DNA of 64,000 nt from Bacillota bacterium (lineage in GTDB: Bacteria; Bacillota_A; Clostridia; Christensenellales; Aristaeellaceae): assembly GCA_023421735.1 (NCBI GenBank), contig JAEZSP010000056.1, forward strand, positions 10,473-74,472, given 5' to 3'. Every line of letters starts with the position of its first letter. The stretch's first letter is position 1. The notes under the pieces were generated by a model. It was not told the DNA's origin and made no database searches. It saw only the letters and a program-made list of their open reading frames with translations. Below are positions 61,262 through 64,000 of this stretch, piece by piece. Both the position numbers and the translations under genes were made by a program.

Positions 61262-62170
61262 TTATGGATTGCGCTTTCGGGTGGGGAAGTAGATGGTGTA
61301 GGCTTCGTAGCCGATCTCGTTGAGCGGAACGAAGGTCATGTTCTTTGCCTGACCTTGTGTGCGGTATGTATTTGTCCATCTGCCCCATTCGCGCTCGTTG
61401 AACACCGCGAGCGCATCCTCCGGCGATTCCTCGTATGTGATTACCGTGTCATCTTCCGTCAATCCCACGAGCACCGTGTCCCCGTCGAGGAACGCCACGG
61501 TATCCGGGCGGTCGGGCAGGGGTTCTATGCGCAGGCGGCGGGCAAGGGTGACGAGGAACGCGTCGTCCAGCCATTCCCGCTCAATGCGGACGAAGCCGCC
61601 CGTGCCCGGTGCGGCGTCGATCTGCGCGCCGTTGACGGTCAATTCCATCTCCGCCCATTCGGGAACGGCGAGCAGCAGTGTCCACTTTGACGGCCCGTCC
61701 GCGCGCACGCGGATTTGATAAGCACACTGCATGGGGTTGTGGGCTGCGCGCGTTTGTGCGGGTGTCAGGTGTTGATACCCGGACGTGTTTCTGTTTGAAA
61801 TTGCGGAGTAATTGAATTCATCCTTCGCGATCTCAAATGCCACGTCCGCATCGCCGATTTGCACGTGCGTCGCGCTTTCGAGATAGCGCGCGATCACCGC
61901 GCCCGTGAATGCGTACAGGTTTGCCCATACCTCGAGCATGCCGCCCGTCTCCATGTCCAGAATATCGTCGAACTGGCTGCGCGTAAAGGTGCCGCTCCAG
62001 CGGTGAAACCACTTCGCCCAGTTGCACGCGATGTCGAGCGCCTGTTCGTTTCCTGTGTAGGTATTGAGATCGACAAGTCCCATCAGCGTCTTGCGCACCG
62101 TATCATGCGGCGCCCAGATGGGTTTGCCCTGCGCCGCGCGTTCAAAGTATCTTTCGGGAATCACGCCCAA
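61262..62170 (-). pseudogene. GH127 beta-L-arabinofuranosidase-like remnant
   Basis: 302 codons. The first part (about 15-90: WAPHDTVRKTLMGLVDLNTY, GGMLEVWANLYAFTG) matches the middle of GH127-type barrels. From about 105 it passes straight into the C-terminal beta domains (EFNYSAISNRNTSGYQHL, CAYQIRVRADGPSKW). The N-terminal third of the barrel and about 200 residues between these parts, with the catalytic Glu and Cys region, appear lost. The frame begins at TTG without a ribosome site, four codons after a stop. It is probably a decayed gene, though a short functional protein cannot be excluded. Confidence 0.6.
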
Positions 62171-62246
62171 AATTGCATGTCAACAAACGGTTCTGCGCAA
62201 AAAGGCGCGACTTTTTGCATTGCATAGAAGATTGTATCCTTACATA

Positions 62247-62252
62247 TATAAT
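62247..62252 (+). promoter_or_regulatory. Possible -10 box upstream of the dpa genes
   Basis: TATAAT at 62247-62252 lies 16 bp before a small gene. No -35 at standard spacing was found (TTGCAT at 62218-62223 is too far, 23 bp). A mother-cell sigma could be used, as expected for dpaAB, but I could not identify a sigma-K or sigma-E pattern with confidence. Confidence 0.35.
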
Positions 62253-62267
62253 CCGGGGCGATTTTTG

Positions 62268-62447
62268 ATGTCATTTGACGAACAGGACATTTTGCATTCC
62301 ATTAGGGGGCCGATGGCGGTCCTGCTCGCATGTGCGCTGCGCGCTCGAGAGGGGGCGGGGCGCTCTTGCGCATGTGCTGCGCGACTCGATGCGGTGATCG
62401 ATTGCGCGCGGCATATTCTGTCATTGATCGAATCGCAGGATGTGTGA
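62268..62447 (+). CDS. Small uncharacterised protein before dpaA (59 aa)
   Basis: Begins MSFDEQDILHSIRGPMAVLL and ends LSLIESQDV. It has a hydrophobic, Cys- and Ala-rich centre (MAVLLACALRA; RSCACAARL). No family is recognised. The ribosome site is poor (GGGGCG). It sits between a TATAAT box and the dipicolinate genes, so it may be a sporulation gene or a chance reading frame. Confidence 0.35.
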   Translation: MSFDEQDILHSIRGPMAVLLACALRAREGAGRSCACAARLDAVIDCARHILSLIESQDV

Positions 62448-62496
62448 CGGCCCGCTCCCTTCCGGCATAGGATGCCCCGTGAAGGGAGTGATGGCC

Positions 62497-63207
62497 GTGC
62501 AGATTGCGGTCATGGGATCGGATCGGCGCTATGCGGCGCTGGCCGATCTGTTTCGCGCCGAGGGGCATGCGCTCGTCGACGCGGTGGATGCGGATCTGAT
62601 CATTACGAGTTCGCCGCCCCCCGCTTGTGCGCCAACCGGTAAAAAAATGGCGACCTGCGGTCCGCGCTCTGCGCCGGAGGGGCAGATCGACCTATTGCAG
62701 GACGAGGAATACCTCGTCGATGTTGCTTACATGACGGCGGAGGGCGCAATCGCTGCGGCGATGGCTGCGTCCGAGGCCATGATTTGTGGCTCGACCGCTT
62801 TGATCGTCGGGTGGGGGCGGATCGGGAAAACCTTGACGGAACTTCTGTTGTCGCTGGGTGCGCACGTGACAGTTCTCACGCGTCGGCTCTCCGCCCGCGC
62901 AGAAATCGAATTGCTCGGCGCGCATGCCGCGTCGACGGACGATGCGGCCGCAGAAATCGAAGGAAAGCGGCTCGTGTTTTCGACGCCGCCGGCGCTCGTT
63001 TTGGATGACGCCGTCTTAAAACACGCCGACAAAAATGCGATGATCATCGATCTCGCGAGTCCGCCCTACGGCGTGGATCTCGACGCCGCGTGGGCGCTGG
63101 GCCTGCGGGCGTGGCGCGAGCCGGGTTTGCCCGGCAGATATTGCCCCGAAAACGCCGCGCAGGCGATTTACGCCGCGCTTCGGAGAGGGGGCGTTATCGA
63201 TGATTGA
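62497..63207 (+). CDS. dpaA: Dipicolinate synthase subunit A (Rossmann-fold dehydrogenase)
   Basis: 236 residues from GTG 62497, eight bases after AGGGAG; an ATG at 62491 is closer than ribosome spacing allows. The Rossmann motif GSTALIVGWGRIGKTLTELL is at about 116-135, then RLVFSTPPALVL and MIIDLASPPYGVD. It oxidises the tetrahydrodipicolinate pathway intermediate to dipicolinate in the mother cell. It is shorter than Bacillus SpoVFA (about 300), chiefly in the N-terminal domain. It overlaps dpaB by 8 nt. Confidence 0.85.
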   Translation: MQIAVMGSDRRYAALADLFRAEGHALVDAVDADLIITSSPPPACAPTGKKMATCGPRSAPEGQIDLLQDEEYLVDVAYMTAEGAIAAAMAASEAMICGSTALIVGWGRIGKTLTELLLSLGAHVTVLTRRLSARAEIELLGAHAASTDDAAAEIEGKRLVFSTPPALVLDDAVLKHADKNAMIIDLASPPYGVDLDAAWALGLRAWREPGLPGRYCPENAAQAIYAALRRGGVIDD

Positions 63208-63787
63208 TCTCAAGGGCGTGCGCATCGGTTGTGCCATGACGGGATCGTTCTGCATGTTTGAAAAGACCTTTGCGGCGTTTCGGGTACTCCGGGAAGCGGG
63301 CGCGGAACTTTACCCCATTATGTCCGAAAACGCCTACAGCCTCGATACCCGGTTTTACTCGGCATCTCTCGCGCACGAGATCTTCGAGGGAATCTGCGGC
63401 CGCGCGATTCTGCACACCATACCGGAAGTCGAACCCATCGGACCCAAGAAGATGTTTGATCTTTTGATCGTCGCGCCGGCAACTGGAAACACCATCGCCA
63501 AGCTCGCAAACGGCATTGCGGATACATCCGTGACGCTCGCCGTGAAGAGTCATTTGCGAAACGGAAACCCTGCGCTCCTCGCCGTTTCCACCAACGACGG
63601 TCTCGCGCGGAATGCAAAAAACATCGGCGCGATCATGGCGATGCGCCACTTCTATTTTGTGCCCTATTCGCAGGATGCGCCCGACGGGAAACCCGCCTCG
63701 GTTGTCGCGCACATGCCTCTCATCCCGGACGCCGCGGAAAAAGCGCTTGCGCGCGAACAGCTCCAGCCGATTATCCGACTCGTTTAA
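63200..63787 (+). CDS. dpaB: Dipicolinate synthase subunit B (flavoprotein)
   Basis: 195 residues of the flavoprotein family: GCAMTGSFCMFEKTF (10-24), DLLIVAPATGNTIAKLANGI (about 86-105) and PALLAVSTNDGLARNAKNIG. Together with DpaA it makes dipicolinic acid for the spore core. The presence of this pair is direct evidence that the organism forms endospores or descends from one that does. It is followed by a terminator hairpin. Confidence 0.92.
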   Translation: MIDLKGVRIGCAMTGSFCMFEKTFAAFRVLREAGAELYPIMSENAYSLDTRFYSASLAHEIFEGICGRAILHTIPEVEPIGPKKMFDLLIVAPATGNTIAKLANGIADTSVTLAVKSHLRNGNPALLAVSTNDGLARNAKNIGAIMAMRHFYFVPYSQDAPDGKPASVVAHMPLIPDAAEKALAREQLQPIIRLV

Positions 63788-63804
63788 GGACATTCGCCGA
63801 TGGC

Positions 63805-63831
63805 AAACCCCGCGCCTCGCACGCGGGGTTT
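63805..63831 (+). terminator. Terminator after dpaB
   Basis: AAACCCCGCG (63805-63814) pairs with CGCGGGGTTT (63822-63831) with a 7-base loop. The T run is short and overlaps the stem. Confidence 0.6.
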
Positions 63832-63877
63832 CGATTGTGACACAAATGTGAAAGCACATATTATTTGATTTTTGGGG

Positions 63878-63907
63878 TTGACAATCCCAGGTATCACATG
63901 ATATACT
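63878..63907 (+). promoter_or_regulatory. Strong promoter and leader, probably of an rRNA operon
   Basis: TTGACA (63878-63883), 18-bp spacer, TATACT (63902-63907). The downstream sequence has CGCCGCGAGAGAGACGCGG, CCTTGAAAACGATACAG and an A/G-rich run, and ends in TTTCTGAGA. This resembles the leader that precedes 16S rRNA in Clostridia. The rRNA itself lies beyond the window, so the call is inferred. Confidence 0.55.
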
Positions 63908-64000
63908 AACACCTGTCGCCGCGAGAGAGACGCGGGGCGCGATCCTTGAAAACGATACAGAGAAAAAGGAAACAGAAAAAGAACAGTCAGATTTCTGAGA

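Overview
The window is a chromosomal segment of a G+C-rich, spore-forming Bacillota, most likely class Clostridia and perhaps an uncultured gut Christensenellales-like lineage. The lineage is inferred from gene content. The pointers are a SepF-YggT-YlmH-DivIVA division cluster, dipicolinate synthase genes, a SleB-type cortex hydrolase, a T-box leader before proS, AgrB/AgrD, DUF5317 and DUF5665 proteins, strong AGGAGG ribosome sites and many TTGACA/TATAAT promoters. No tRNA gene, transposase, CRISPR array or phage block was recognised. An rRNA-type promoter and leader run off the right edge.

Layout. 1-7.9 kb: end of a chromate transporter, an odd sulfatase-like gene, a Cys-rich ferritin-like protein, a cytidylate-kinase-like protein, and a MarR plus heterodimeric ABC exporter operon with a clear operator. 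8.3-12 kb: an agr-type peptide signalling operon (DUF5317, a sensor-like membrane protein, AgrB, a 41-residue AgrD) whose last gene is a membrane-bound GGDEF/HD-GYP protein; no AgrC kinase or AgrA regulator is present. 12.3-20.3 kb: two minus-strand operons, one with a phosphotriesterase-like enzyme and flavodoxin-like reductase, one with glycogen phosphorylase, an HD protein, a GH13 enzyme and a lipoate ligase. 20.3-27.3 kb: a catabolic cluster of two sulfatase-superfamily enzymes, two Gfo/Idh/MocA oxidoreductases, an AraC regulator and a TIM-barrel isomerase.

27.5-43.4 kb: NAD(P)HX repair, an MBL hydrolase, a SleB-like protein, an XpaC-like protein, an ADP-ribosylglycohydrolase-like protein, Lgt, then the division cluster, LspA, an RluA-type pseudouridine synthase and a GH2 beta-mannosidase. 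44.3-50.9 kb: a five-gene Opp/Dpp-type ABC importer operon behind a consensus promoter. Its second ATPase contains about 170 extra residues with two predicted membrane helices, inserted between Walker A and the Q-loop.

51-64 kb: two 180-bp-spaced copies of a hairpin repeat, a GNAT protein, an ECF-like sigma factor with a DUF4367 protein, proS with its T-box, an HD protein, a dUTPase-like protein, glyA, an acyltransferase, a NUDIX-ruvC-ruvA operon that may be leaderless and has no ruvB beside it, a GH127 remnant, dpaAB, and the start of a probable rRNA operon.

The observations most worth following are the ATPase with an inserted membrane segment paired with a binding protein that has no lipobox, and the agr locus that appears wired to cyclic-di-GMP. 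Sulfatase-fold proteins with unusual active sites come next.
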